A DNA stretch of 64,000 bases from Bostrychus sinensis (GCA_020698575.1 CM036248.1:20757729-20821728); one strand, 5' to 3'; numbered from the stretch's first letter, positions 32,517 to 43,848 are shown. Numbers and translations: made by a program. The notes: generated by a model from the letters alone, not told the origin.

Positions 32517-33454
32517 CAGTGTTTCCCAACCAGGGGTACAGGGACCCCTAGGGGTATGCAAGCACATTGCAGGGGGTACATGGAGTTTATGATGCACCTT
32601 ATAGAACCTTTTTAGAAAATATTTGATTGTCGAAGATTAAAATTAACCTAAACCAGGATTAAACCAGGTCTCAAACCACAACAAAACCAGGAAAACACAG
32701 GTCTAAAACCAGAAGTAAACTTGGCTTAAACCTGGTCAAACCAGGGTTAACTAAGACTAAACTCAGACCAAACCAAAACTAAACCAGGACTATGCCTACC
32801 AGAACTAAACCAGATCTAAAGCCAGAACTAAACCAGATCTAAATCAGGAATAAACTAGGTCTAAACCAGATCTAAACCTTGAACTCAACAATAAATAAAC
32901 CAGGTCTAAAACCAAAACTAAACCAGGAAAACACAGGTATAGAACCAGAGGTAAACCATGTCTAAACCAGAGCTAAACTAAAACTAAACCCAGACTAAAC
33001 CAGGTCTAAACCAGGATTACTCTGGGTCCAAACCAAAACTAAACCAGGACTACGCCTACCAGAACTAAACTAGATCTAAAACCAGAACTAAACCAGATCT
33101 AAAACCAGAATTAAACAAGATCTAAAACCAGAACTTAAACCAGATCTGAACCAGGAATAAACTAGATCTTAGTCAGGTCTAAAACCAGGACTAAACAAGG
33201 ACTAAACCAGGTCTAAACAAGGACTGAACTAGGTCTAAACCAGGTCTAAACTAGGACTAAGCTGGGTCCAAACCAAAACTAAACCAGGACTATGCCTACC
33301 AGGACTAAACCAGATCTAAAACCAGAACTAAACCAGGAATAAACTAGGTCTAAATCAGGAGTAAACTAGGTCTAAACTAGGACTATGCCGGGTCCAAACT
33401 AGGACTAAACGCAGTCCTGGCGCTACAGAAAACCAAAAAGGTTGGGAACCACTG
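32517..33454. mobile_element. hAT-like element carrying the minisatellite, 938 bp
   Basis: The left end CAGTGTTTCCCAACC and right end GGTTGGGAACCACTG are inverse at 14 of 15 positions. Flanks are CTGTATGC (32,509-32,516) and CTGTACGC (33,455-33,462), an 8-bp duplication with one change. The 5' interior (GGGGTACAGGGACCCCTAGG, GGTATGCAAGCAC) is shared with 49,660-50,352, but from about 32,630 the interior is an 11-bp minisatellite. There is no transposase. Confidence 0.9.
32640..33420 (+). repeat. 11-bp minisatellite (ctaaaccagga/t), about 780 bp
   Basis: Units ctaaaccagg+A and ctaaaccagg+T alternate loosely, giving a 22-bp higher-order unit. Variants include CTAAAACCAGAA, CTAAACTAGG and GGTCCAAACCAAAA. 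A longer unit with ACTATGCCTACCAG recurs three times (about 32,790, 33,050 and 33,290), pointing to block duplication of roughly 250 bp. It lies wholly inside the hAT-like element at 32,517. Confidence 0.92.
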
Positions 33455-33462
33455 CTGTACGC

Positions 33463-34870
33463 TGTATGAATGTATTTAAACCAAACTGTTGTCCTTACAT
33501 CGGTTAGAAACGAGAGGCCTGTTGTCTTCCAGGTGATGCGCTGTAGATACAATGTGAGTTTAGAAAAAACAGACAAATCCAATAACTCAAAACCTTCCTC
33601 TCAATAGAACATAAGGAACAGTAAGGATGAATATGTTGTAAAGCACATTGATTGTACGTGGTCAGGAGCACAATCACATGGACTTTTCAAGGTTATGAAG
33701 AAGAACAAAGAATACAAAAAATAAATTCATTTTGAGTCACAATGTGTGCCTCAGCCAAGCCTAGCAAGGCACAAACAGCATGTACAGCAGCTGTGTTAGG
33801 TTAATGTTAAGATTCATTAAAGTGGTGTAACATTGTTAGCACTTTTTCTCCAGCTCTTCTGAGAAAACAGCAGTGGTGTAACTTCAAATAATTAATTTAT
33901 TGTCTCACATTGTGATTCAGTTATACCAAGAAATAATATGTGTCACAGCCAAAACAGTGACTCACACCTTCCTGAGAAGAAGAACAGAAAATTTCAAAGT
34001 AGGTTATTTATGTATTTATTTCTCAGGGGTGGGGTGTATTCATCTAATAGTCAGTCGGAGTTGTATGTAAAAAAAAGAAAAAAGAAAAAAATCTTAAGCC
34101 ATCATCTAGGCTTTAAAATTAACAATTAATTTTAATCTGCAGAGGCACTTAAATAAGGGATGCTTTGATTTAATGGCTTCCAGAGTGGGTTATTTTAGAC
34201 AGGAAACAAAGCCAAAAAGAAAAATATAAGTGTAAGCCCAGTGAAACTACTAAATATTGTCTATGCAATGTATAACAAGGTGGAGATAATAGCTGGCTTG
34301 CATCTGTCTAAAGCTAAACTCAGTGCTGCAAGTTTAAAGTAAGATCAACATTTCTGTTAAATGATATATGTTACTATTTGGAGTTGCATTGACCCAGTCT
34401 TATACATTTGTACAACAGGAGGGGTGAAGGTGATGTCCTTATGGGTGGGTGATGGTGTTCGGTCCAAGATGGTAAAACTAAAACCGAGTACTGGATTTTA
34501 AGGAATATGCTGTAAAGGTTTCTTCAGTCAAAACACACACTAACACTAAATTATTTAGAATTTTCTTACGTTTATCCTGTATTTTTGATTTTCTATATGC
34601 ATATCCAAATTTCTCTCAATCAATCATAGCCAGGTGTTATGAAGAATTTTGCCTCCCTATTTTAAACAGTTTTCATGAAAGTTAAAACAAACTGAAACAA
34701 GTAAGGTTGTTGTTGTTGTTGTTAGTAGAAATGGCTGTGTGTATATAAAATACGATAACTGACTGTAATGTCAAGGGAATACAGGTAAATGTGTATGCCA
34801 CCACCAAGCCAACAGTTAAATTCTATACCTGCCAATAAAATGCAAAGAGAGATTCATTACATCTTCTATA
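33463..34870. other. Unique non-coding sequence
   Basis: A (TTG)n patch lies at 34,707-34,724. No gene is recognised. Confidence 0.4.
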
Positions 34871-34879
34871 TTGGCACAC

Positions 34880-35350
34880 TGCACCATCCTCCCCACTAAG
34901 CCCCATGCCAAGTATTAAGCCGTGAAAAGGTCAGCTGTCTGATCACTGTCAGTGTCAGCATTGTGATAGACCTGTTAACCCGAGATGGATTGACTATTGA
35001 CTATTGATTAGTTTTGGCCCGGAGGTCGCTTTGCATAATAATTCACAGCTTTCACTCCATCTTCAAAATTGCAAACTCCTCATGAAAGGCATGTCTTTGG
35101 GCTCTGTAATCTTTCTTTTGTGTCAGCGCAGGCTTTTTCTTCACTCTAGTGGTGTTTGGGGCATGACATTCTAAAAGGTCATTGTGTAGCACTCTGGGCC
35201 TGTCCCATAATCAGCCCTGGAGCTGTCCCGCTTAAGTATCTCAACCAAGACACGCAGTCCTATAGCTCACAATGGGGGCTCAGCCTTATATGTGACCCCC
35301 TCATACACTGTCCTCTGACCTCCCTGTGGAGTGGGACAAGAACAGGTTTC
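34880..35350. promoter_or_regulatory. Candidate conserved regulatory block
   Basis: This non-repetitive block has TAAGCCGTGAAAAGGTCAGC, TGATTAGTTTTGGCCCGGAGG and CTTTGCATAATAATTCACAGC (octamer-like and homeodomain-like words). The surrounding sequence is more AT-rich. The 92-codon frame at 35,156-35,434 has no domain. Confidence 0.3.
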
Positions 35351-35489
35351 ACAAGAGGGAATAATAAAATAAATAAGTTGAAACTGAAGAGGTCACTTTG
35401 TAGCACAGTTTTTTCTTTCAGTCACACAGAATAAGGTCAACCTAAAGTTACATTTGAAAACTACACAAAACTATAAAAAAAAGAAGAAC

Positions 35490-35700
35490 AATCGGAGAGC
35501 GCAGACCTGTGCCAAGGCACTGTTCTCCCATTAGTGAGCATCGAGTGGGTTGGACTCAAACTTTTATGATCTTCTAGTTCAAGGGTAAATGCACTTTCAA
35601 ATAAGCCACAAACCCTTATATGTCACAATAATAAAGAATCTAGTAAAACTAATCATTTTGTTCTTTTAGTGAGTGAAGTTAGTGTCTTTGGTCCGTTCCT
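35490..35700 (-). repeat. tRNA-like repeat D, minus-strand copy
   Basis: On the minus strand it reads ACCAAAGACACTAACTTCAC, CACTAAAAGAACAAAATGATTAG, TTATTGTGACATATAAGG, GTGCATTTACCCTTGAACTAGAAGATC and ending CCTTGGCACAGGTCTGCGCTC. The 40,829 copy has the same blocks in the same order. Confidence 0.75.
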
Positions 35701-36827
35701 GGCGCCACACTAAAATTACTAATTTACTCCTTTGACAATTAATGACCTTTCCTGAACAGTTTTTAACAATAATGACAAAAAATAACATTTTTACACCTCA
35801 CTACAAGTTTTTCATAGTACTGTATATTTCACATAAATACCCAAATCAATCCCTGCAAAAATACAGAGTCCAGCGTCCAATTATCTGTGTAAATTCTGCC
35901 AACAGTAGCTGATACGCTGTTGTGAATAGCCTTTTGTAGTAAATTGGTATGTAATTATTAAATCACTGCTTTTAAATCCAGTGGTGACAACATGGCTGCA
36001 GTCAATTAAAAGCCTGACTATTGAGTTCAGTAATTTGGTCTGAAGTCCCTACAGTCAAAGTAAAAATAAAGATTTTAAGGAACAGGGGGTGGCTTAATAG
36101 TTTTATCTCCAATATTCTCTCCTAATATAAATGCAGTGTATTTTGTGCACCAATGACTGTGAGCTTGCATTAGAATAAAAGGCCCATTTAAAACACTTCC
36201 CAGGGATGTGTTTGAGTCTTGTAATAAAAGCCAAGCCTCGCTTCATTGACTTTGTTCAATATGTATAAGTTGATATGTGTCCAAATCTCTGGGCTTGTGT
36301 AGCTTCACTTTGCAAAATGAAACCACAAAGAGGAACGATTTGTTAGCCGCAGTGTTGCTGGCTGGAGCAATCGCAGCAAGGACATTTGCGTATATTCTCA
36401 AATATTTTATATTTTTTAACACAAACAACTTTTCTTTCTGTTAAAATGAATATTTTTCATTTGAGATTATTATTATTATCATTATCAATCTTCTTCTGAA
36501 GGCTTGCAAGTATCCTTGAAGTTTGTGGACAATGCGGAGCTGTAAAAGCTTTCAGAATTAGCATGTGACCTTGAAAGCAGTTGATTTTTTATTAAACTGT
36601 AGCACTCAATTTTCTCAAAATGCCAGAGCTCTTTGGGCGTCTCTCCATCTGTGGGTCACCACTTTACATCTTAAAGAAAGCGGGTGATGGATATTTGATG
36701 TAGCAGCAGCTTTAAAATAAATGATTCCACATCCCATATTCCAGGATGAAAAAAGACAGAGTGAAGCATCTTGTCTTTGGACTCTCCTACAAACATCTTT
36801 GAGTACATATCTCTGTCCTAACAGTGG
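35701..36827. other. Unique non-coding sequence
   Basis: No gene is recognised. The 36,560-36,720 part (CATTTGAG... CAGAGCTCTTTGGGCGTC) is moderately balanced. Confidence 0.35.
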
Positions 36828-37206
36828 ATGGAAAAAGTACTTAAGTAAAAGTACTGTTACTTCAAAATGTTGTTAGTCAGGTAGAAGTAAAAGAGCAAAC
36901 CTGTTGCTTGAGAGAAAGTATTGAGTGTAATGTTTAAGTGGGAAGTACTTACTACTACTAGTACAACTACTATTACAATTACTACTACAATTACAACAAC
37001 AACTAATACTACTACTACTACTGCTACTATTTTGATAATGTTTTACAAGACCACTATGACTACTACAACTAGTATTATGCTACAACTGCAACCAATACTT
37101 CTAATACTGGTTTACTACCATAGCTACTAAGAATGTTGATATTTACTTTGCCACCAAGGTAAAAATAAAATAAAAAAGTGTGTTTTGTTGTCTCTTTTTT
37201 CAATGT

Positions 37207-37209
37207 ATT

Positions 37210-37275
<66 letters not shown>
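37207..37275 (+). repeat. (ATT)n microsatellite
   Basis: TTTATTTATT leads into an uninterrupted ATT array of about 57 bp. Confidence 0.95.
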
Positions 37276-37434
37276 TTAGCACAAAAACTACTACCACTAC
37301 TGTTAATACCACTACATAAACCTGGCTCAACCTGACAACTTTTCATTACGTCAGTCTGCCCCAGGGCAGCTGTGGCTACAGAAGTAGTTCACCACCACCA
37401 AGTATGACTGAGGAGTGAATGAATAATAGATCAA

Positions 37435-37510
37435 AAATTGTAAAGCGACTTTGAGTTGTGTGAAAAGCGCTATATAAAATTGATGTATTATTATTATTAT
37501 TATTATTACA
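37435..37510 (+). repeat. LINE-like 3' tail fragment
   Basis: TTGTAAAGCGACTTTGAG...AAAAGCGCTATATAAAATTG followed by an ATT run is the characteristic 3' end of fish L2-type LINEs. No open reading frame of the LINE is present. Confidence 0.72.
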
Positions 37511-37660
37511 TGGCCTGTGTACTATCCACTGAAATTAAAAACAAAACAAAACAAAAAAAAACAAAAAACGAATAGATTTGAAGTAAAAGTGTATTTTAGA
37601 AACTGTACCCAGGAAGTACATACTATTACAAAAATTACTTGAGTAGAAGTATGTTGTTAC

Positions 37661-38222
37661 TTTCCTTCTATGATATATATCTAGTCATTGTTTCCTGTTC
37701 AGTATACAGTATATTTAGAAGACTTTCATTACAACATGTCCTTAGGCGTCTGAGCCGGCGTTACCAAATGGGCTGCTTGTTTTTCATGTCCTTCAACCAG
37801 ATGCCCCTAAACGGCCCTCAGTTTTACCACTAATAATAAATAATTTATCAATGCATTGGGCTGGTTATCTCAAAGGGATCGTTATTGTGATGAATTACTC
37901 AGTGCGTGGCTTCGGCGTACAGGTGTAGCCTAGAGCTTTGACCTTGAAACAAGCAGGTGATGGCGAGATGATGACACTTACCTTGAAAACTACGCTACCA
38001 GACTGTTCAGAGGTGAGCATCGAGATTCACAAGCGCTCTTTAAAAGGAGCGCAATTACACATAATAAAAATAGCTGGTTATTTACAGTTTTCTCATTTGC
38101 TTTAACTCATTTACTGAAACCTGGTTCAGGTCTATCTTTTTCTTCAAACTTTTATTTCAACAGGATTAGTTTTTGCAAATCATTTAGAACATTTCTCATC
38201 ACTTCACACAGTTTTCAAACTT
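37661..38222. other. Unique non-coding sequence
   Basis: The 37,800-38,080 part is balanced (TTATTGTGATGAATTACTCAG; GAAACAAGCAGGTGATGG) and may be constrained. No gene is recognised. Confidence 0.3.
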
Positions 38223-38223
38223 G

Positions 38224-38360
38224 CACAGTGGCAGAGTGGTTAGTGCTCTCGCCTCCCAGCAAGGAGATCATGGGTTTGATCAAAGTTACTGGGATAGGCT
38301 CCAGTCACCTGTGACCACTAATGGGAATAAGTGGAAGAAGATGAATGAATGAATGAATAT
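38224..38360 (+). repeat. tRNA-headed SINE-like repeat A, copy 4 (short)
   Basis: The best-kept head in the window is CACAGTGGCAGAGTGGTTAG, then TCTCGCCTCCCAGCAAGGAG and ATCATGGGTTTGATC (B box). It jumps directly to the 3' end GGGATAGGCTCCAGTCACCTG and GATGAATGAATGAATGAAT. The whole middle is deleted. Confidence 0.82.
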
Positions 38361-39087
38361 GAAAAAAAAACACACGTTTACAGTGATGTTGGATCCATCA
38401 CTAAAGAGAGTTTTCCCAACAGCTATCAAATGAAGAAAAAACATATACATAATGTTTTTCTTTATCAGAATCAGTATGTTGTTAGCAGTGCTCCCAGGGA
38501 CAGTGCTAAAGACGTCAGCAGAAAAAAAAATAAAGTTTCCTTGCTTGAGTTTGCTGTTATTGTGATGGTAATTCCTGACAGACTGTAAAGAACACACCGC
38601 TGCAGGTTTACAGCACATTACCATAACCAAAGACTGCTCTGAAATATTGTGCAGTACAGAAATCAGAAAAATACACATTCTCTACTTAGATAAATTGTAT
38701 AAAACCTGGCAGGTTTTAGGGAGTGAAAATACCCATAGTTTCCTGTTCATTCAGTTTTGTATGAAGTCAGCTGCTGACTGTATATGTGTGAGCTGCAGTT
38801 ACTGAGAGCAGGGCTCAGAGTTTTGAGCTGCTGTGTGAAATGAGTGAATGTGCACATGAAGTTTGATCATTCTGGTGTAAAAACTTGCTTTTGGGGGATA
38901 TTTTATGAGTTTTGTTCCACAACAACATTTTTTCAAATAAAGGTCTTTATTTTGAGAACCTGAAACCCTGTTTGGATTTTCTGCATGACCTATTTTGCAA
39001 ATGACAATTCTGAATGGAGAATTGTGTCAAAATGTTTGAGAAACACTGTAAATTCACCGCTCATACAATTTAGTAAATATTACAGGG
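38361..39087. other. Unique non-coding sequence
   Basis: The minus-strand frame 38,286-38,678 (130 codons) overlaps the repeat A tail and is hydrophobic and low in complexity. No gene is recognised. Confidence 0.4.
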
Positions 39088-39662
39088 TTGTGCTGCAAAC
39101 TCAATTCCAATGTCTAAAAGAAATTATAGAAATAGTATAAAACTACACTAGAACGGCATATGGTTTAGAGATATTTTATCATTTTATCAAAAATCTCGGC
39201 TTATTTCAAATTTGATGGCAGAAACATGGCTGCAAAGTTGGGACAGGGGCAACAAAAGGCTTGAAAAGCAGTTGATACCAATAAAAAAGTTAGAGTTGTA
39301 AATTGGATTTGCACAACTGTGTTCCTGAGCCCATGCCTTGATCACCACAATTATCTGATTTCAGTGTTTTTAATGCAGTGTTGCTTGAGGGCCTGAAGCT
39401 TATGAGCATCCATTACTAATAATACAGAATGTGTCTTTCTAATATGCTGCTTTTATACCCAGACATTACACTGACATGTTGCCAAAAACAAAGAACCAAA
39501 TTTTTATCACCTGCTTTTCCAACATTTTCTTCCCCCATTCCAACATGTTATTGATGTGTTGCTGCAGTCAAAATAAACACCTGATAAAATGTGGTTTTAT
39601 AAGATTTCCGAACTATTGCATTGTGTTCTTTTGTCCCAACCTTTTTTGTTGTATAATTTTAC
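39088..39662 (+). mobile_element. Tc1/mariner-type miniature element
   Basis: The diagnostic block AAAGTTGGGACAGGGGCAACAAAAGGCTTG and the upstream ATCATTTTATCAAAAATC...TTCAAATTTGATGGCAGAAACATGGC match a widespread fish Tc1/mariner-type element. So does the 3' end GTGGTTTTATAAGATTTCCGAACTATTGCATTGTG...TGTCCCAACC. No transposase coding remains. An inner part (GTTTTTAATGC..TG...GAGGGC...TGAGCATC) recurs at 55,745-55,880. Confidence 0.72.
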
Positions 39663-39899
39663 AAAAGTGATATTTTCCTACTGTATTAAATTTAGCAATA
39701 GAAAAGAAGAAAATGTCAGTGTGGTATGCATGCTCGGAGCAAGATAACCCTGTTTACCAAAAGAGCACTGCTATAGGTCAGAAATACTTTGGAGAATTTG
39801 AAACAATAATTCTATAAAGCAAACTGTAGATTAAATATTGGAGTTGGAAAATTTACAATTGCAATAAACCAGTGAGTAAAATTCTTAAAGTTTAATGTT

Positions 39900-40066
39900 T
39901 TACCTTCAGTTCGCTCAGGTTTCCTCTTTTGTTCAAAGAAAAGACGCATGTGTTGGTGAATTAGTGAACCTGTCTTTGTGGAGTGTACCCTACCTCAGGC
40001 CCATAGTTGCTGGGTCAGACCCCAGGCTGCCACAACCACATAAACAGATGAAAATGAATAAATTAC
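39900..40066 (+). repeat. tRNA-headed SINE-like repeat A, copy 5 (3' part)
   Basis: GCTCAGGTTTCCTC, AAGACGCATGTGTTGGTGAATTAGTGAACCTG, GTACCCTACCTCAGGCCCATAGTTGCTGGG and AACAGATGAAAATGAATAA are the body and end of repeat A. The tRNA-like head is missing. Confidence 0.68.
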
Positions 40067-40828
40067 TTTGGTTTTGCTTTTTCAGCATGGTGTTGAAAAG
40101 TGGATATTCTCCATGACGTTCACAACATAGCGTGTTTGTGCCACTGTCACTGCTATTTGTCTTTCAGCTATTAACCAAAACATCTCAAGAAGCAACAAAG
40201 GCTATAACAGCAGAGGAACACAATTCAATTCGATTTTGAACATTTATGAATTGAACGGATGGAAGCAAGATAGAGGCAATAAAAAAGTAAATCACACAAA
40301 TATTTGGCAAAATTGGTGTTATCATGAGCTAACTGTGGGTCATGTCACCGACTATCATGCCATAATTTAGTAGAATATCCAAAAATCCAAGTCAAAACTG
40401 CTGCTAAGTTTTACTAAAATGTTTCTTTATTTCTGCACATTCCACAGTATAAAACATGTGCACTTACCTTCACATTACTGACTGTCTTGTGTATTCTCTG
40501 GTCTATTGTGTGATGCAGATATTCATTTGGACAATGTGTGTTCTTATGAAAAGATGGCTTTTGCGCTCCGAAGGTTGATTGCAAGCCTCTGAATGAACAA
40601 ATGAGTTTTGCAGGTGAGACAAATTATAAAACCAAAAGCAAAATTACAAGCCACATGTGAACAATGACATGTTAACAATGCAAGCACAACACTGGGACAG
40701 GCTGTAAGGCCAAATCATTCCAAATTACTACTGTGCAAAAGTTTTAGGCAAATGTGAAAAATCCAGATTACTGTTGAGATCCAGTGTGTCCAGAGTGTTT
40801 TAAATTATTCTGTCTCGTTTTGAGATAC
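40067..40828. other. Unique sequence with a Tc1-like stub
   Basis: At 40,728-40,770 a TACTGTGCAAAAGTTTTAGG block followed by AAATGTGAAAAATCC resembles a fish Tc1-like terminus; only this stub is present. No gene is recognised. Confidence 0.4.
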
Positions 40829-41035
40829 AGACCAAAGATACTAACTTCACTCACCAAAAGAACAAATAATTAGCTTTAGTATAGATTTTTTTTTAATCAT
40901 TGTGAGATATAAAGCTTTTGTGACTTAATGGAAAGAGTATTTACTTGTGAACTAGAAGATCTGGGCACTGCAAGATAGGACCTGTGCCTTGGCAGAGGTC
41001 TATGCTCTCCAAATGCTTCTAGTTGTGATTCAGAT
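40829..41035 (+). repeat. tRNA-like repeat D, plus-strand copy
   Basis: GACCAAAGATACTAACTTCAC, AAAAGAACAAATAATTAGC, ATTGTGAGATATAAAGC, TTTGTGACTTAATGGAAAGAG (an A-box-like word), TTGTGAACTAGAAGATC, then CTGTGCCTTGGCAGAGGTCT and GCTCTCCAAATGCTTCTAGTT. The order equals the 35,490 copy in reverse orientation. I infer a tRNA-derived origin from the A-box-like and GGTTCNANNCC-like words, the latter clearest at 63,400. Confidence 0.7.
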
Positions 41036-41547
41036 TTTGTGTGTTTCCATAGATTATTAATACACCTGCTTTTGCTCATAACCCAACTGTTGCACAATGC
41101 TGTATATTTTAGTTGCATTTTTCCATTTTACTAGGATTTTTTTTTAAAGGCGGATAAAGTTGAAAAGCTCGCTCACTGCCTGATTTGTGTTGGATGAAAA
41201 GGATAGGGAAATGTGCACCAGCTCCCTGCACAGCAATCATGACTTGGCCCGAATGCGCAGGAAGCCGTGCCACCACAAGTCTGGTCCAGGAAAGTCTATT
41301 CAAATGGCTCTGTGGATGTCTCCCTGCAGAATGGGCTCAAATGAGACGGTTAGCGTTTGAACGAGTCGGACAAGAAAACAGGACATGTCAACTGGAGAGC
41401 GATCAACAGGAGAACAGGGGAAGCATTCGTTTCCGCCTCAGGGACTTGTACTAGCTAGGATCCTTAGCTCTGCACTGCACCGATCTGACAGACAGGGCTG
41501 AAAAACTGCTGCATTTAATAAATGAAAGAAAACTTGTAAAATGAATT
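41036..41547. other. Unique sequence with several CpGs at 41,210-41,450
   Basis: The part at 41,210-41,450 has GGCCCGAATGCGCAGG, GACGGTTAGCGTTTGAACG and CATTCGTTTCCGCC. Its 89-codon frame (41,185-41,454) is not recognised, and no splice context is convincing. It could be a regulatory element or a non-coding exon. Confidence 0.25.
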
Positions 41548-41697
41548 GGAGGAGTTCAGTTTTTGGAGAACTTGTGGGTGGTCTAACTTTGTGGCAGAAT
41601 TGTTCTGTCACCTCTTCTTGTTAGTGACAACTCAACAAAATGGCACGCCTAATGAACTACAAAAATGTATTATTAGAAGCAGAATCATCTAATTAGT
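41548..41697 (+). repeat. Local duplicated segment D2, copy 1
   Basis: This segment shares GGAG.AGTT..TTTTTGG.GAAC, GGGTGGTC, TGTGGCAGAATTGTT.TGTCAC, TTCTTGTTAG and TATTATTAGAA...AGAATCA with 42,989-43,122. The orientation is the same, 1.44 kb apart. No known repeat covers it. Confidence 0.78.
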
Positions 41698-42614
41698 TGG
41701 AAGTTTTGCCAATTAGCAGCAAGATGAATTAGTGACTTGAAATTGCCCCTACTTTGAGCCTATCACTGCACCCGGCCTCAGACATTTACACGCTTTCACA
41801 CAAGTGCATAAGTTTTCATGGCGCACAATACCCAACGCTGCAAAGAACTGTAAAAATAATCAATGGATCTGTTTGATACAGTATCAGTCCAAATCCAGAA
41901 TCATGGTGTCTTTGATAAACATGGCACACAGAGAGAGAAGAAAGATGAGCTCAGCACAGTAAACCTCAAATCTATTGAAACATTTTTTCAGACTTTGTCA
42001 AAATGTGGAACCAAAACAGTGAAGCATATCATGTGAGCAGTTAGTCTTTATAAATCTGTATTTGTGCTGCGCATGTTGTGTTCTTTTTCAAAATTATCAT
42101 CATAATTTCTTCAGATGTGCTTTATAAGGCACTAATCGAGCAGACAGCTCTGTGAGGTGTGCTCCTTTTCTTTCTCAAACACTCATGAAGCTAATGCTTT
42201 AAACCGCTGATCTTAAAATTGTTGGCATAAATAACAGGAGTCAGAGTCAAACTACTGGTCTAACTGTCAGATAAATGTTATGTGGTTATGTCTGAGCACG
42301 GGAAGTGTGCCTCATTAACCCCAAAATAAAAGGCAACAAACAACACCAAAAGGCTACAACAGCTTTTAAACACACCTACCGCTGAAATTATTTCAGGTCT
42401 CTTCCATTAGCTGTCTGAATAAACGAGCAAGCTACATTTTATAATTCTAACAAAAGTTTTGAAGACGGAGCCAAAAGAGGGTCCTTGATCCAAACACCAG
42501 GAGCAGGCATTTTGCTGTGTGACGTATTGTTGGTTCACCCTCCACTAAAACACAGTTTTTAGCCTTAACTCTTATTCAGAATCAGAGAGACAGAAAAAAA
42601 TTCATCACCTTAAA
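41698..42614. other. Unique non-coding sequence
   Basis: The part at 41,690-41,830 is dense in AATTAG-type words (CTAATTAGTTGG, CCAATTAGCAGC). No gene is recognised. Confidence 0.35.
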
Positions 42615-42645
42615 CATTTTGTATAATGCCATTTCACTACAAAAA

Positions 42646-42684
<39 letters not shown>

Positions 42685-42893
42685 AATAAAGTAAAAAAAA
42701 ATGTCTATGAGGAGTCAGTGAAGACTGACCTGTACACCTTTTTTTTTTTTGAGAGCAGACTGGATGCAGACGGTTTGTTGATTGGTCAGTCCTTGCTGGA
42801 GTGGGTGGGAGTTTGTGGAATGAAGCATTTTGAGGCCTCAGAAAGGTAATGACAGAAAATGCAGGATTGCCTGAACAGGTGAGAATAAAACAA
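42615..42893 (+). repeat. Dispersed repeat C, copy 3
   Basis: It has GTATAATGCCATTTCACTACAA, an (AAAT)n array (42,643-42,689), a T-run, GAGAGCAGACTGGATGCAG, GGTTTGTTGATTGGTCAG, GGGAGTTTGTGGAATGAAGC and GAGGCCTCAGAAAGG. The A-rich site of the other copies has expanded into AAAT units here. Confidence 0.75.
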
Positions 42894-42988
42894 AGTATGT
42901 AAGGTGGACATCATCTAAGGCCCTTAGTCGCTGCCACCTTTGTCTCCTCAGGGGAATATGCGTAAGATGAGTAAAAGTAAAATGACTC

Positions 42989-43122
42989 AGAGAAGTTAAC
43001 TTTTTGGTGAACCACTGGGTGGTCCATTTTTTGTGGCAGAATTGTTTTGTCACTTCTTCTTGTTAGCAATAACTCGTAAAAAATTACATGCAAAAAGTTA
43101 TTATTAGAAAAAGAATCACAGT
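42989..43122 (+). repeat. Local duplicated segment D2, copy 2
   Basis: Partner of 41,548-41,697. About 13 bases of copy 1 (around GCACGCCTAATGAACT) are missing here; the remainder aligns without large gaps. Confidence 0.78.
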
Positions 43123-43848
43123 AAAGGTGTCAAGGAAACAAAATTAAAATCTTAACACTCAATTGTTTCCATCTGTGTTTACCTTGTGACAACATGCGCC
43201 ACCAACTGCAAATCATTTCTGCTTGTGTTTGGTATGTAATTGTGTGAGATTCTTGGCATATGAAAAAGAAGTTTGTTTGGCATCTTGCTTTTTTCCTTCT
43301 GGCAACTACCATATGTTTATCTATCAGCTCCACAGTGTAAAGCCCATTTGAATAAAGATACCAAATCTCATATCTTCCAAAGCTAGTGTCCTGTATGTTT
43401 GATCGTAGGCTTTAAGAATCACACTGAGCACCTCATTTTGTGTTTTATTGAAGAAATTTTTGTTTAGCACTTGGAGTTCAAATTGGATACAGTGCTTGAG
43501 AGCATGGACGTGAGGAAAAAAAGGAGACGCCTCCTCCACCCCCAAGGGATCAACAACGTTCACAGTTACCGTGGTGACCGATGAGCGACTGTGCTCCCCT
43601 TGCCACATAAACCTTATTTACTATTGCAGCTGTTCAATTTTGCAACACCCGGCACACCTTTTCCCTTATTTGGCCTGCATGCCCCAAGATGTATGGCTTC
43701 TACCTTCAAGATGGATGCATTTGAGTCCACTGCTATAAAGGTCCCAGTTTTCTTAGAGAACAAAGTGTAGGTAATGTAACATTTAAATGAGGCTGTTTAA
43801 ACTAGTGAAAAAAGTAGGCTTTGGTGGGGTCAGGCATGTTTATTACAG
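43123..43848. other. Unique non-coding sequence
   Basis: A minus-strand frame at 43,324-43,608 (94 codons, with FELQVLNKNFFNKTQNEVLS and YRTLALEDMRFG) has fairly protein-like composition. It lacks a recognised domain, and its DNA shows no clear splice sites, so I leave it as a low-probability exon or pseudogene. Confidence 0.2.

Larger units (their letters stand above)
36828..37660 (+). repeat. AAGTACTT-type repeat E pieces with ACT/ATT arrays
   Basis: The left piece is GGAAAAAGTACTTAAGTAAAAGTACTGTTAC. The right piece is TTTGAAGTAAAAGTGTATTTTAG...ATTACTTGAGTAGAAGTATG (37,575-37,653). Between them lie an imperfect ACT trinucleotide patch (36,945-37,125), a pure ATT array (37,207-37,275) and a LINE-like tail (37,438-37,510). 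It is a composite of nested repeats. The threonine-rich frame at 36,921-37,130 is an artefact of the ACT array. Confidence 0.65.

Noticed and set aside
32640..33420. Regularly spaced repeats that could suggest a CRISPR array
   Set aside because: The unit is 11 bp, directly tandem and degenerate, with no unique spacers, in a vertebrate-like genome inside a hAT-like element.
36921..37130. Threonine-rich open frame
   Set aside because: It is a translation of the imperfect ACT trinucleotide patch.
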